Origin: an uncultured Clostridia bacterium
Lineage (GTDB): Bacteria > Bacillota > Clostridia > Oscillospirales > Acutalibacteraceae
DNA length: 15,642 nt
Direction: 5' to 3'
Assembly (NCBI GenBank): GCA_946004305.1
Contig: CAMFZJ010000015.1
Coordinates: forward strand, 1-15,642
The position numbers and the translations under genes are program-made. How positions within the stretch are numbered: the stretch's first letter is position 1; each line of letters begins with the position of its first letter. Shown here one piece after another: positions 1-6,771 of this stretch. The notes under the pieces are model-generated. The model was not told the DNA's origin, searched no databases, and saw nothing but the letters and a program-made list of their open reading frames with translations.

Positions 1-407
1 GCGGTCATCCTCTGGCTTGTGCAGCAGGCGTTGCCTGTGTAAACTACTACAGTGAAGCACATATTCTTGATAATGTAAGGTCAGTAGGCAAGGTGCTTGG
101 AAATATTCTTGAAGAAATGAAAGAAAAGCATCCTTGTGTAGGAGATGTAAGATACATAGGTCTGTTTTCTGCTATTGAACTTGTCAAAGATAAAAAGACT
201 AAGGAACCACTTGTTTCTTACGGAGAAGATCCGGACGGTATAATGGGTAAAATTGTGGGATTGCTTAAGGAAAAACGCTTTATGACATACTCACACGAAA
301 ATATGCTCTTCGTTAATCCGCCTCTAATTATTACAGAGGAGCAGATTAAAGAAGAAATGGTTAAGATGGACGAAGTACTTACATATGTTGATGAGAATCT
401 TATTTGA
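1..407 (+). CDS. Class-III (omega) aminotransferase, C-terminal part; candidate beta-alanine aminotransferase
   Basis: The reading frame is open from the first bases of the window and stops at TGA 405-407, so only about the last 135 residues are present. The motif GHPLACAAGVA near the start is typical of the class-III PLP-dependent aminotransferase C-terminal domain. The end (ENMLFVNPPLIITEEQI) is the usual closing strand and helix of this family. The PLP lysine lies upstream, outside the window. These enzymes move an omega-amino group to pyruvate or 2-oxoglutarate. Given the downstream pyrimidine genes, beta-alanine to malonate semialdehyde is the inferred reaction; 4-aminobutyrate or another omega-amine cannot be excluded. 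The next gene starts 16 bases later, so the two are very probably co-transcribed. Confidence 0.85.
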   Translation, partial: GHPLACAAGVACVNYYSEAHILDNVRSVGKVLGNILEEMKEKHPCVGDVRYIGLFSAIELVKDKKTKEPLVSYGEDPDGIMGKIVGLLKEKRFMTYSHENMLFVNPPLIITEEQIKEEMVKMDEVLTYVDENLI

Positions 408-422
408 TTAGAGGTAAGAGTA

Positions 423-1574
423 ATGTCACATTTTGCAATACCAAGCCATATTATTTCAGGAACTGATGTGCTTTCCGAATCTGCTCCATACAAAGCAACA
501 ATGGGGAATAAGGCTTTTATCGTAACAGGCAAACACGTTGCAGTTTCCGCAATGATGGCAGAGCTGTTGAATTTGCTTGATAAAATCAAAATTTCTTATG
601 AAATTTTCAACGGCATAACAGGAGAGCCAACCGACAAGATGATTGAGCTGGGAGTAAAGCGTTATAAAAGCTCCAGTTGCGACTTTATCATAGGAATTGG
701 TGGCGGAAGCCCTCTTGATTCAGCAAAAGCGATTGCAGCTATGTCAGTAAACAGCGGTAAAATTTCCAATTACAACGGAGTTGAGATAACAGGAACAATC
801 CCACCACTTGTTGCAATCCCTACAACAGCAGGAACAGGCAGCGAGGCAACAAAATTTACAGTAATAACTGATAGTGAAAAGAATATCAAAATGCTGTTAA
901 AGGGGGATGTCCTTATTCCACAGCTTGCCATTGTTGATTCAAGCTTTACCGTAAGCTCGCCAAAGTCAGTGACAGCAGCAACAGGACTTGACGCTCTTAC
1001 TCATGCAGTAGAGGCCTATACTTCAAAAAAAGCAATTCCTCTTACAGATACTTTCGCTGTATCTGCGGTAAAGAGAATTATGAAATATCTGCCGATTGCA
1101 TATAGCGAACCTGAAAATGAACAGGCAAGACAGCAGATGAGTCTTGCGGCACTTGAAGCAGGAATTTGTATTAACAACTCCAGTGTTACTATAGTCCACG
1201 GTATGAGCCGTCCCATAGGTGCACTGTTTCATGTTCCTCACGGGATGTCAAATGCTATGCTGATTAAGGAATGTTTAAGTTTTGCAAAATCAGGAGCATA
1301 TGAAAAATTTGCGAATTTAAGATATGAAACCGGTGTAGCTGATAAAACAGATTCTATAGAAACAGCAGCTGACAAATTTATTGATTCTTTGCAAACAATA
1401 TGCGATATATGCGAAATTCCTACACTTAAAGAATACGGGATTGACAGAGAAGAATATTATTCTCTTATTGATAAAATGTCCCAGGACGCTGTAGCCAGCG
1501 GAAGTCCGGGGAATACGGTTAAAGCCGTAACGGTAGATGATTGCCGACAGATTTATAAAAAACTCTATAAATAA
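423..1574 (+). CDS. Iron-containing (group III) alcohol dehydrogenase; candidate malonate semialdehyde reductase
   Basis: The protein has 383 residues, the normal length for the Fe-ADH family. Visible motifs are the NAD(P)-binding GGGSPLDSAKAIA (about 93-105) and PTTAGTGSEAT (133-143). The metal site is D190, H194, H259 and H273, in DALTHAVEA and HGMSRPIGALFHVPHG. The spacing of 4 between the first two ligands and 14 between the last two matches FucO-type enzymes. The C-terminal GSPGNTVKAVTVDD resembles the family's closing motif. A ribosome site (AGAGGTAAG, about 410-418) precedes ATG 423. Next to a class-III aminotransferase in a pyrimidine cluster, the likely job is NAD(P)H-dependent reduction of malonate semialdehyde to 3-hydroxypropionate. 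The substrate is inferred, while the family call is firm. Confidence 0.88.
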   Translation: MSHFAIPSHIISGTDVLSESAPYKATMGNKAFIVTGKHVAVSAMMAELLNLLDKIKISYEIFNGITGEPTDKMIELGVKRYKSSSCDFIIGIGGGSPLDSAKAIAAMSVNSGKISNYNGVEITGTIPPLVAIPTTAGTGSEATKFTVITDSEKNIKMLLKGDVLIPQLAIVDSSFTVSSPKSVTAATGLDALTHAVEAYTSKKAIPLTDTFAVSAVKRIMKYLPIAYSEPENEQARQQMSLAALEAGICINNSSVTIVHGMSRPIGALFHVPHGMSNAMLIKECLSFAKSGAYEKFANLRYETGVADKTDSIETAADKFIDSLQTICDICEIPTLKEYGIDREEYYSLIDKMSQDAVASGSPGNTVKAVTVDDCRQIYKKLYK

Positions 1575-1582
1575 AATAACAG

Positions 1583-1631
1583 AAAAGACACAGCAATGGG
1601 GCAGAAAAGTCAGGTTGTTGTGTCCTTTTTT
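1583..1631 (+). terminator. Intrinsic terminator or attenuator between dehydrogenase and ABC genes
   Basis: The left arm 1587-1596 (GACACAGCAA) pairs with 1615-1624 (TTGTTGTGTC), 10 bp with one G-U pair. After one mismatch, three A-T pairs extend it. The loop is 18 nt, and T1626-1631 follows. The T-tract ends only a few bases before the AGGAGGA ribosome site (1634-1640) of the next gene. It therefore probably tunes expression of the transporter relative to the aminotransferase/dehydrogenase pair rather than ending the operon. Confidence 0.6.
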
Positions 1632-1647
1632 ATAGGAGGATTAGAGT

Positions 1648-2451
1648 ATGAGTGAAACAAATGCTTATAACCCGAAAAAAAATATTGAAATCGCAATAAA
1701 CAATGTTTCAGTTGTGTTTAAGGATAACAAAGGAAACGATGTGAAAGCACTTGATAATGTTGATTTTGACATTCATAAAGGGGAGTTTATTTCCCTTTTG
1801 GGACCGTCAGGTTGTGGCAAAACAACACTTTTACGCACAATTGCCGACTTGCTTGAACCCACCTCAGGAAATGTAAGGGTAAGCGGAATGACCCCAAAAG
1901 AAATAAGGCTTATGCAAAAATTCGGAATTGTATTTCAAAGTCCTGTTCTTTTTGAATGGAGAACTGTCAAAAAAAATATTGAGCTCCCACTTGAAATTAT
2001 GGGATATTCAAAAAAAGACAGTAGTGACAGGGCAGACGAAATGCTTGAAATAGTTGGGCTGACAAAATTTGCAAACCACTATCCTCAACAGCTTTCAGGA
2101 GGTATGCAGCAGAGAGTAGGTATTGCAAGAGCATTTGGTATTCGTCCTGAAATACTTTTGATGGACGAACCGTTCTCTGCATTGGACGAGTTCACAAAGG
2201 AAAAGCTTCACCTTGATTTGTTGAGAATCTGGGAAAAGACAAACAAAACTATCGTTTTTGTAACTCACAATATTCAGGAAGCGGTTTTCCTTTCAAACAG
2301 AATTTGCGTACTTTCTCCGCCTCCGGGCAGACTTTCAGCAGTTGTTGATGTTGATTTGCCCTATCCAAGAACAACAGATATGCGTGATACACCGCATTTC
2401 GGTGAGCTTGTTTCAAAAGTCAGAAACAGTTTTGAAGGTGGAAGCCTATGA
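1648..2451 (+). CDS. ABC transporter ATP-binding protein (nitrate/taurine/NMT1-type importer family)
   Basis: The 267-residue nucleotide-binding subunit is complete and canonical. It has Walker A GPSGCGKTT (52-60), Q-loop Q97 in VFQSPVLFEW, signature LSGGMQQR (149-156), Walker B LLMDEPFSALD (170-180) and H-loop H207 in VTHNIQEAV. It belongs to the SsuB/TauB/ThiZ-like importer ATPases, which pair with two-domain permeases and NMT1/THI5-like lipoprotein receptors, as found immediately downstream. A strong ribosome site, AGGAGGA (1634-1640), lies 7 nt before ATG 1648. The stop overlaps the next start by ATGA (2448-2451), indicating translational coupling. The cargo is inferred from context to be a pyrimidine or related ureide. 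Confidence 0.93.
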   Translation: MSETNAYNPKKNIEIAINNVSVVFKDNKGNDVKALDNVDFDIHKGEFISLLGPSGCGKTTLLRTIADLLEPTSGNVRVSGMTPKEIRLMQKFGIVFQSPVLFEWRTVKKNIELPLEIMGYSKKDSSDRADEMLEIVGLTKFANHYPQQLSGGMQQRVGIARAFGIRPEILLMDEPFSALDEFTKEKLHLDLLRIWEKTNKTIVFVTHNIQEAVFLSNRICVLSPPPGRLSAVVDVDLPYPRTTDMRDTPHFGELVSKVRNSFEGGSL

Positions 2452-3287
2452 TGAAAGCAATTAATAAAATACGTAGCTCAAAAGCACTTGTAATGATAGT
2501 TTGGGTACTGGGAATTCTTGTTATATGGGAGATATTTGCTTTTGTTGTTGTGGCAACAAAACGTACTCCCGAAAACGTACTTCCTCATATATGGCAGATA
2601 ATAGGCTCTTTCTTTGACCCCAAACCCGTTGCAAACGGTATGAGCTGTACTCAGATTGTTCTTGTCAACGCAGGTCAGACCCTTTCAAGAGCAGGGCAAG
2701 GTTTTTTAATAGGTACAATAGTTGGATTTTTGCTTGCAATTCTGATGAAGCTTTCAAGAATTGTTGAAAAAATCGCAGCACCGTATCTTATGTTAATTCA
2801 GCTTATTCCTATATTGGGTATGGCGCCTATTATTCTTGCTATGACTCACGATATCGGCTCAAGCAGAATTATCATTGCCGCAATACTTACATTCTACCCT
2901 GTGGCAACTAACACTCTTGCAGGACTAAACTCAGTTGAAAAAGCAAAATATGAGTTGCTGTATTCATATGCGGCGAAGAAAACAACTATCTACTTTAAAA
3001 TGCTTATACCATCATGTATTCCTTACTTTTTTACAGGACTTAAAATTGCAGCACCTATGGCAATAACAGCATCAATTCTTGTTGATACACTCCAAGGTGA
3101 CGGAGGACTTGGCTGTATGCTTTCACAGTCCCTAAAGCATGCAATGTCAATTTATGTATTTTGGGATATTGTAGTTTTCAGTGCTGTAATAGGAGTCTTG
3201 AGCTGTTCGCTTATGGGATGGATAGAAAACTTGATTTCACCGCTTAAGAGAGTTGAGCGAAAGGCTAAGAAAAAGGAGGCGTCTTAA
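2448..3287 (+). CDS. ABC transporter permease (BPD/TauC-like)
   Basis: This is a 279-residue integral membrane protein. A hydrophobic segment lies at about 13-35 (VMIVWVLGILVIWEIF). Further helices span about 85-110, 120-150 and 195-265. The cytoplasmic EAA-like coupling loop is around YELLYSYAAKKTTIYFKM and the following IPSCIPYFFTGLK. It is homologous to SsuC/TauC/ThiX-type permeases. Its start overlaps the stop of the ATPase gene by four bases, and a second ATG (2451) directly follows. The next permease begins at the very next base after its stop. It is one half of what should be a heterodimeric membrane channel; the other half is damaged. Confidence 0.9.
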   Translation: MMKAINKIRSSKALVMIVWVLGILVIWEIFAFVVVATKRTPENVLPHIWQIIGSFFDPKPVANGMSCTQIVLVNAGQTLSRAGQGFLIGTIVGFLLAILMKLSRIVEKIAAPYLMLIQLIPILGMAPIILAMTHDIGSSRIIIAAILTFYPVATNTLAGLNSVEKAKYELLYSYAAKKTTIYFKMLIPSCIPYFFTGLKIAAPMAITASILVDTLQGDGGLGCMLSQSLKHAMSIYVFWDIVVFSAVIGVLSCSLMGWIENLISPLKRVERKAKKKEAS

Positions 3288-4123
3288 TTGATAAAGAAAA
3301 GAAAAAGCCTTTTTCACAGGCTGAAAGATAACCATATTGTTCAATCATTAAGCACAGTTCTTCTCCCGATTTTATTCGGTGTTATTATTCTTGCACTTTG
3401 GCAGGGAGAGATTCTCCACAAGCTTTTTAATACCGATACAAACACTTTACCGCTACCCTCAAGAATATGCAGGATTATTATTGATAATTTACCTGCAATC
3501 GGAGAAAATGCTCTTTACACAATAGCGGTGGCACTCATCGGAATTATTTTAGGTTCTTTAATCGGTTATCTCATAGCCGTAGTTGCCTCTATTTTCAAAA
3601 AATGGGGAGCAGGAGGACTTACAATAGTAGGAGCCTTTAACGCAATACCCATTGTAGCACTTGCACCGGTAATGACAAACTGGACAAAGGATGTAAGCAG
3701 TGACCCTAATGTAAGAAGTATGGTGGCAAAAACACTTGTTGTAATGATTGTTTGTATTGCAAGTATGAGCATCAACGCATTCAGAGGATTGACTGAACTG
3801 AAACCTTTTGCACTTGACCTGATGAGTTCATATGCAGCAAAAAAAGAACGGTTTTCGTTAAGCTTCAGCTTCCTAATTCGATACCATATGTGTTTACAGC
3901 ACTTCGAGTAAGTGTTCCCATAAGCATAATCAGTGCAGTTGTTGCTGAATATTTTGCAGAATACATAGTCGGTGTAGGACGAGAAATAAGAGAAAACATT
4001 GTTTTAGGACAGTATCCTACAGCATGGGCATATATTGCCGTTGCGTGCATTATCGGAATTGCAATGTATGGAATTTTGATGATAGCAGAATCAATCGTGC
4101 TTAAAAACAGAAAAGTTAAATAA
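3288..4123 (+). pseudogene. Second ABC transporter permease, frame disrupted at a seven-A run
   Basis: The start is TTG 3288, 8 nt after AGGAGG (3274-3279) and directly abutting the previous stop. The first frame encodes about 185 residues of good permease ending in SSYAAKK. It then reads into non-homologous residues and stops at 3911. From about 3842 another frame continues the same protein (TVFVKLQLPNSIPYVF..., the second half of the EAA loop, then two more helices) to TAA 4121-4123. The shift point is A3839-3845. One missing A, or -1 slippage on the A_AAA_AAA heptamer, restores a protein of about 278 residues, equal in length to its partner. A real indel, a sequencing error and translational or transcriptional slippage are all possible. 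The rest of the gene shows no decay. Confidence 0.85.
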
Positions 4124-4131
4124 GATGTTGA

Positions 4132-4150
4132 TAAACCGATTTTCGGTTTA
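4132..4150 (+). other. Intercistronic hairpin before the binding-protein gene
   Basis: A perfect 8-bp stem, TAAACCGA (4132-4139) with TCGGTTTA (4143-4150), closes a 3-nt TTT loop. It lies between the permease stop and the binding-protein ribosome site GGAGGA (4167-4172). There is no immediate T-run, so it is unlikely to be a strong terminator. An mRNA processing or stability element is more likely. Confidence 0.45.
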
Positions 4151-4178
4151 CATAAATAATTTTTATGGAGGAATAAAA

Positions 4179-5312
4179 ATGAAAATCAAAAGTAATCTCA
4201 AAAAAACACTTGCACTATGTTGTGCAGCATTAATTTGTGTAACTGCATTTGCAGGTTGTGGCTCATCAACAACTTCTTCTGAAGTGACTTCAGAAGCTTC
4301 TTCAACCGACACTTTAATGTCAAATGAAGAAATTATTAAAAAAGCAGCTGCTGACGGTAAGGTCGGCAACTGGGGATTGGGCAACGAATATGAAATCCTT
4401 GCACTTTTACAGAAGTATGACCTTCCTACAGAATATCTTTCAGAGGACTTCACAATGGATGGCTTTGACCAGGACGATATTACACTTGCTTCTGCAATGA
4501 CATACAACGAGCTTGGTCTTGTAAAGAACGATTATGACGGCGGTTATAAATACGGCGATACAGTGGGCGTAATTGATATGAACGATGAAGGCGTTGCAAT
4601 GCTTGAGGACAATATTTTCTGTACAAAGAAATTTGCAGAGGAAAATCCTAACACAGTTAAGGCATTCCTTTACGCTTCAATGAAAGGCTGGGCATATGCC
4701 GTTGAAAATCCTGAGGAAGCAGCAGAAATTGTTTTTGAAGCAGGTTCATCAGTTTCATCCGATCATCAGAATTATATGGCAGAAGAAGTTGCAAAACTTG
4801 TTACAACCGATACAAAGGGTAATACAGTAAGCGACTACGGTAAGATGGACGAAGAAGCTATGCAGCAGACTCTCGACCTATGTAAAGAGTATATCCAGCT
4901 TGAAGATTCATCAGCAGCTAAGAAGCTTAAAGGCTTTACTCTGGACGACATCAGAGATAATCAGTACATTGAGGCTGCAACAAGTTCAGAGGACGGAAAA
5001 TTCGGTAAGCTTGAAAAGAGTGAAGTAACAATCCAGTTAAAGTGGTTGCCACAGGCACAGTTTATGGGTTACTATGTTGCAGATGCAAAGGGCTATTATG
5101 AGGAAGTAGGTCTTGATGTTACTATCACACCGGGTGGCGGTGACATTTCCGAAACAACTGCTGTAAGCAACGGTACTGTTGATTTTGGTGTAACATGGGT
5201 TGCAAACCTTACATCTGCCAACGCCGGCGGAATGGAACTGTTGGAAGTTGCACAGGTATATCAGAGATCAGGACTTAACCTTGTTTACAAGAAGGATCTT
5301 TTCACAAAATAA
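4179..5312 (+). CDS. NMT1/THI5-like ABC substrate-binding lipoprotein with circularly permuted domain order
   Basis: Start ATG 4179 is chosen because GGAGGA (4167-4172) precedes it by 6 nt and a lipoprotein signal follows at once: KKTLALCCAALIC, then lipobox AFAGC with C27. An in-frame ATG at 4125 lacks such a site. The mature protein (377 residues in total) is a membrane-anchored receptor for the importer upstream. Its order is reversed from the family. Residues about 58-270 (GKVGNWGLGNEYEILALL, ASAMTYNELG, MNDEGVAMLEDNIF, KGWAYAVENPEEAAEI, LTLDDIR-like end) are the normal C-terminal part. Residues about 282-377 (VTIQLKWLPQAQFMGYYV, KGYYEEVGLDVTITPGG, VDFGVTW, QVYQRSGLNLVYKKD) are the normal N-terminal part. 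The reading frame is uninterrupted. The ligand is inferred to be a pyrimidine; the fold family is firm. Confidence 0.88.
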   Translation: MKIKSNLKKTLALCCAALICVTAFAGCGSSTTSSEVTSEASSTDTLMSNEEIIKKAAADGKVGNWGLGNEYEILALLQKYDLPTEYLSEDFTMDGFDQDDITLASAMTYNELGLVKNDYDGGYKYGDTVGVIDMNDEGVAMLEDNIFCTKKFAEENPNTVKAFLYASMKGWAYAVENPEEAAEIVFEAGSSVSSDHQNYMAEEVAKLVTTDTKGNTVSDYGKMDEEAMQQTLDLCKEYIQLEDSSAAKKLKGFTLDDIRDNQYIEAATSSEDGKFGKLEKSEVTIQLKWLPQAQFMGYYVADAKGYYEEVGLDVTITPGGGDISETTAVSNGTVDFGVTWVANLTSANAGGMELLEVAQVYQRSGLNLVYKKDLFTK

Positions 5313-5324
5313 TAATTAACAACC

Positions 5325-5365
5325 TGTCTGGGCAGGCGGAAAATTCATTTCCGCTTGTTCAGGCA
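5325..5365 (+). other. Strong 18-bp intercistronic hairpin after the binding-protein gene
   Basis: Positions 5325-5342 pair without interruption with 5348-5365 (18 pairs, four of them G-U, core GCGGAAA/TTTCCGC) around the loop ATTCA. The hairpin starts 13 nt after the binding-protein stop. No T-tract follows, so it is not a standard intrinsic terminator. A 3' mRNA-stabilising structure for the binding-protein segment fits best. Confidence 0.65.
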
Positions 5366-5393
5366 AAAGATATTATAAAGGGATGAATCAGTA

Positions 5394-6767
5394 ATGGATT
5401 TACTTATAAAAAACGGTACAGTTGTAACAGCTTCAGGTAGCTTTGAGGCTGATGTAGCTGTGCAAGACGGAAAAATTGCAGCGGTAGGCAAAAATCTCTG
5501 TATTGATGCAGAAAAAACAGTTGATGCAAGAGGAAAACTTGTTCTGCCCGGTGCCCTTGATGTACATACACACCTTGCGATGCCATTCGGCGGTACAGTG
5601 TCCGCAGACAATTATCTTGCAGGAACAAGAGCCGCTGCCTGTGGCGGTGTAACAACAGTTTTTGATTATCCTGTTCAACATACAGGCGAAACAATACTTG
5701 GACTTGTAAATTCTAAAAAGACAATACTTGAAAAGGAGTCTTGCGTTGATTATGCCTTCCACTGTTGTATAACCGATTTAAACGGCGGTGAAATACTCAA
5801 TGAAATGGAAACTGCAGTAGATGAGGGAATAACAAGCTTTAAATGCTTCCTTGTTTACAAAAAAGAAAAAATGATGGTTGATGACGGAACCCTTGTAAAA
5901 CTTCTTTTGAGAGCGAAGGAGCTTGGCGCAAAAATTAATGTACATGCTGAAAATCCCGATTTAATTGACATAAGGGCGGAGCAGTTTTTGGCAGAGGGTA
6001 AAACAAGTGCTTGGTATCATTACCTAAGCCGTCCCGAATTTGTTGAGGCTGAGGCTGATAAGAGAGCAGTTCACTGGGCAACTCATTTGGATGCACCGAT
6101 TTATATTGTACATATGGCTGACAAAGAGGGACTTGAAGAGTGCATAAAGGCAAAGACTGAGGGTCACGAAATTTATGTGGAAACATGTCCGCAGTACCTT
6201 GAGTTTACCTGCGATGTTTATAAACGTGAGGACGGAAGAAACTTTGTTTGTTCGCCTCCAATGAAAGGTAAAGAAAGTCAAGAAGCTTTGTGGACTGCAC
6301 TTAAAGCAGGCTTAATTGATACTGTAGCAACAGACCATTGTCCTTTCCAAAGTTACGAAAAGGACTGGGGCAAGGATGATTTTACAAAAATTCCAAACGG
6401 TTGTGCAGGTATTGAAAATCTTTATCCTTATATGCTTGATGCGGCTAACAGCGGAAAGCTTACCTTTGAAAGAGTTGTTCAGGTTTGCTCTACAAACCCT
6501 GCAAAAATCTTTGGCTGTAAAGACAAAGGCGCCATAGAAGTCGGCAAAGATGCTGATATTGTTATCTATGATAAGGATAAGGATTTTACAATAAGCGTGA
6601 ACAATATGCACTCTGACTATGACCATACAATATGGGAGGGTAAAAAGCTACACGGTTATCCTGTTCAGACTTATGTAAGAGGAAATCTTGTTTATGATAA
6701 CGGTGACTTTGTAGGAACTCCCGGAATAGGAAAATTTGTAAAGCGTATTCCCGATAAAAAGGCGTGA
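5394..6767 (+). CDS. hydA: Dihydropyrimidinase / D-hydantoinase
   Basis: The protein has 457 residues, the usual length for cyclic amidohydrolases of this type. All binuclear zinc-site residues are in register with D-hydantoinase: H58 and H60 (DVHTH), the carbamylatable lysine K150 (TSFKCFLVY), H184 (NVHAEN), H240 (YIVHMAD) and D314 (ATDHCPF). The substrate-contact tyrosine Y155 is also present. The enzyme opens the ring of 5,6-dihydrouracil or dihydrothymine to the N-carbamoyl-beta-amino acid. It sits directly before the dihydropyrimidine dehydrogenase gene (4-nt gap) and shares the cluster with the N-carbamoyl hydrolase. That context favours dihydropyrimidine over hydantoin as the natural substrate. 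A purine-rich site (AAAGGG, about 5378-5383) precedes the ATG. Confidence 0.93.
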   Translation: MDLLIKNGTVVTASGSFEADVAVQDGKIAAVGKNLCIDAEKTVDARGKLVLPGALDVHTHLAMPFGGTVSADNYLAGTRAAACGGVTTVFDYPVQHTGETILGLVNSKKTILEKESCVDYAFHCCITDLNGGEILNEMETAVDEGITSFKCFLVYKKEKMMVDDGTLVKLLLRAKELGAKINVHAENPDLIDIRAEQFLAEGKTSAWYHYLSRPEFVEAEADKRAVHWATHLDAPIYIVHMADKEGLEECIKAKTEGHEIYVETCPQYLEFTCDVYKREDGRNFVCSPPMKGKESQEALWTALKAGLIDTVATDHCPFQSYEKDWGKDDFTKIPNGCAGIENLYPYMLDAANSGKLTFERVVQVCSTNPAKIFGCKDKGAIEVGKDADIVIYDKDKDFTISVNNMHSDYDHTIWEGKKLHGYPVQTYVRGNLVYDNGDFVGTPGIGKFVKRIPDKKA

Positions 6768-6771
6768 TTAT

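Noticed and set aside
4125..4178. Upstream in-frame ATG for the binding protein at 4125
   Set aside because: It lacks a good ribosome site, would put 18 non-signal residues before the lipoprotein signal, and overlaps the hairpin. ATG 4179 has GGAGGA at ideal spacing.
5325..5365. The 18-bp hairpin as an intrinsic terminator
   Set aside because: It is followed by AAAGATAT rather than a T-tract, and dihydropyrimidinase has no obvious promoter of its own after it.
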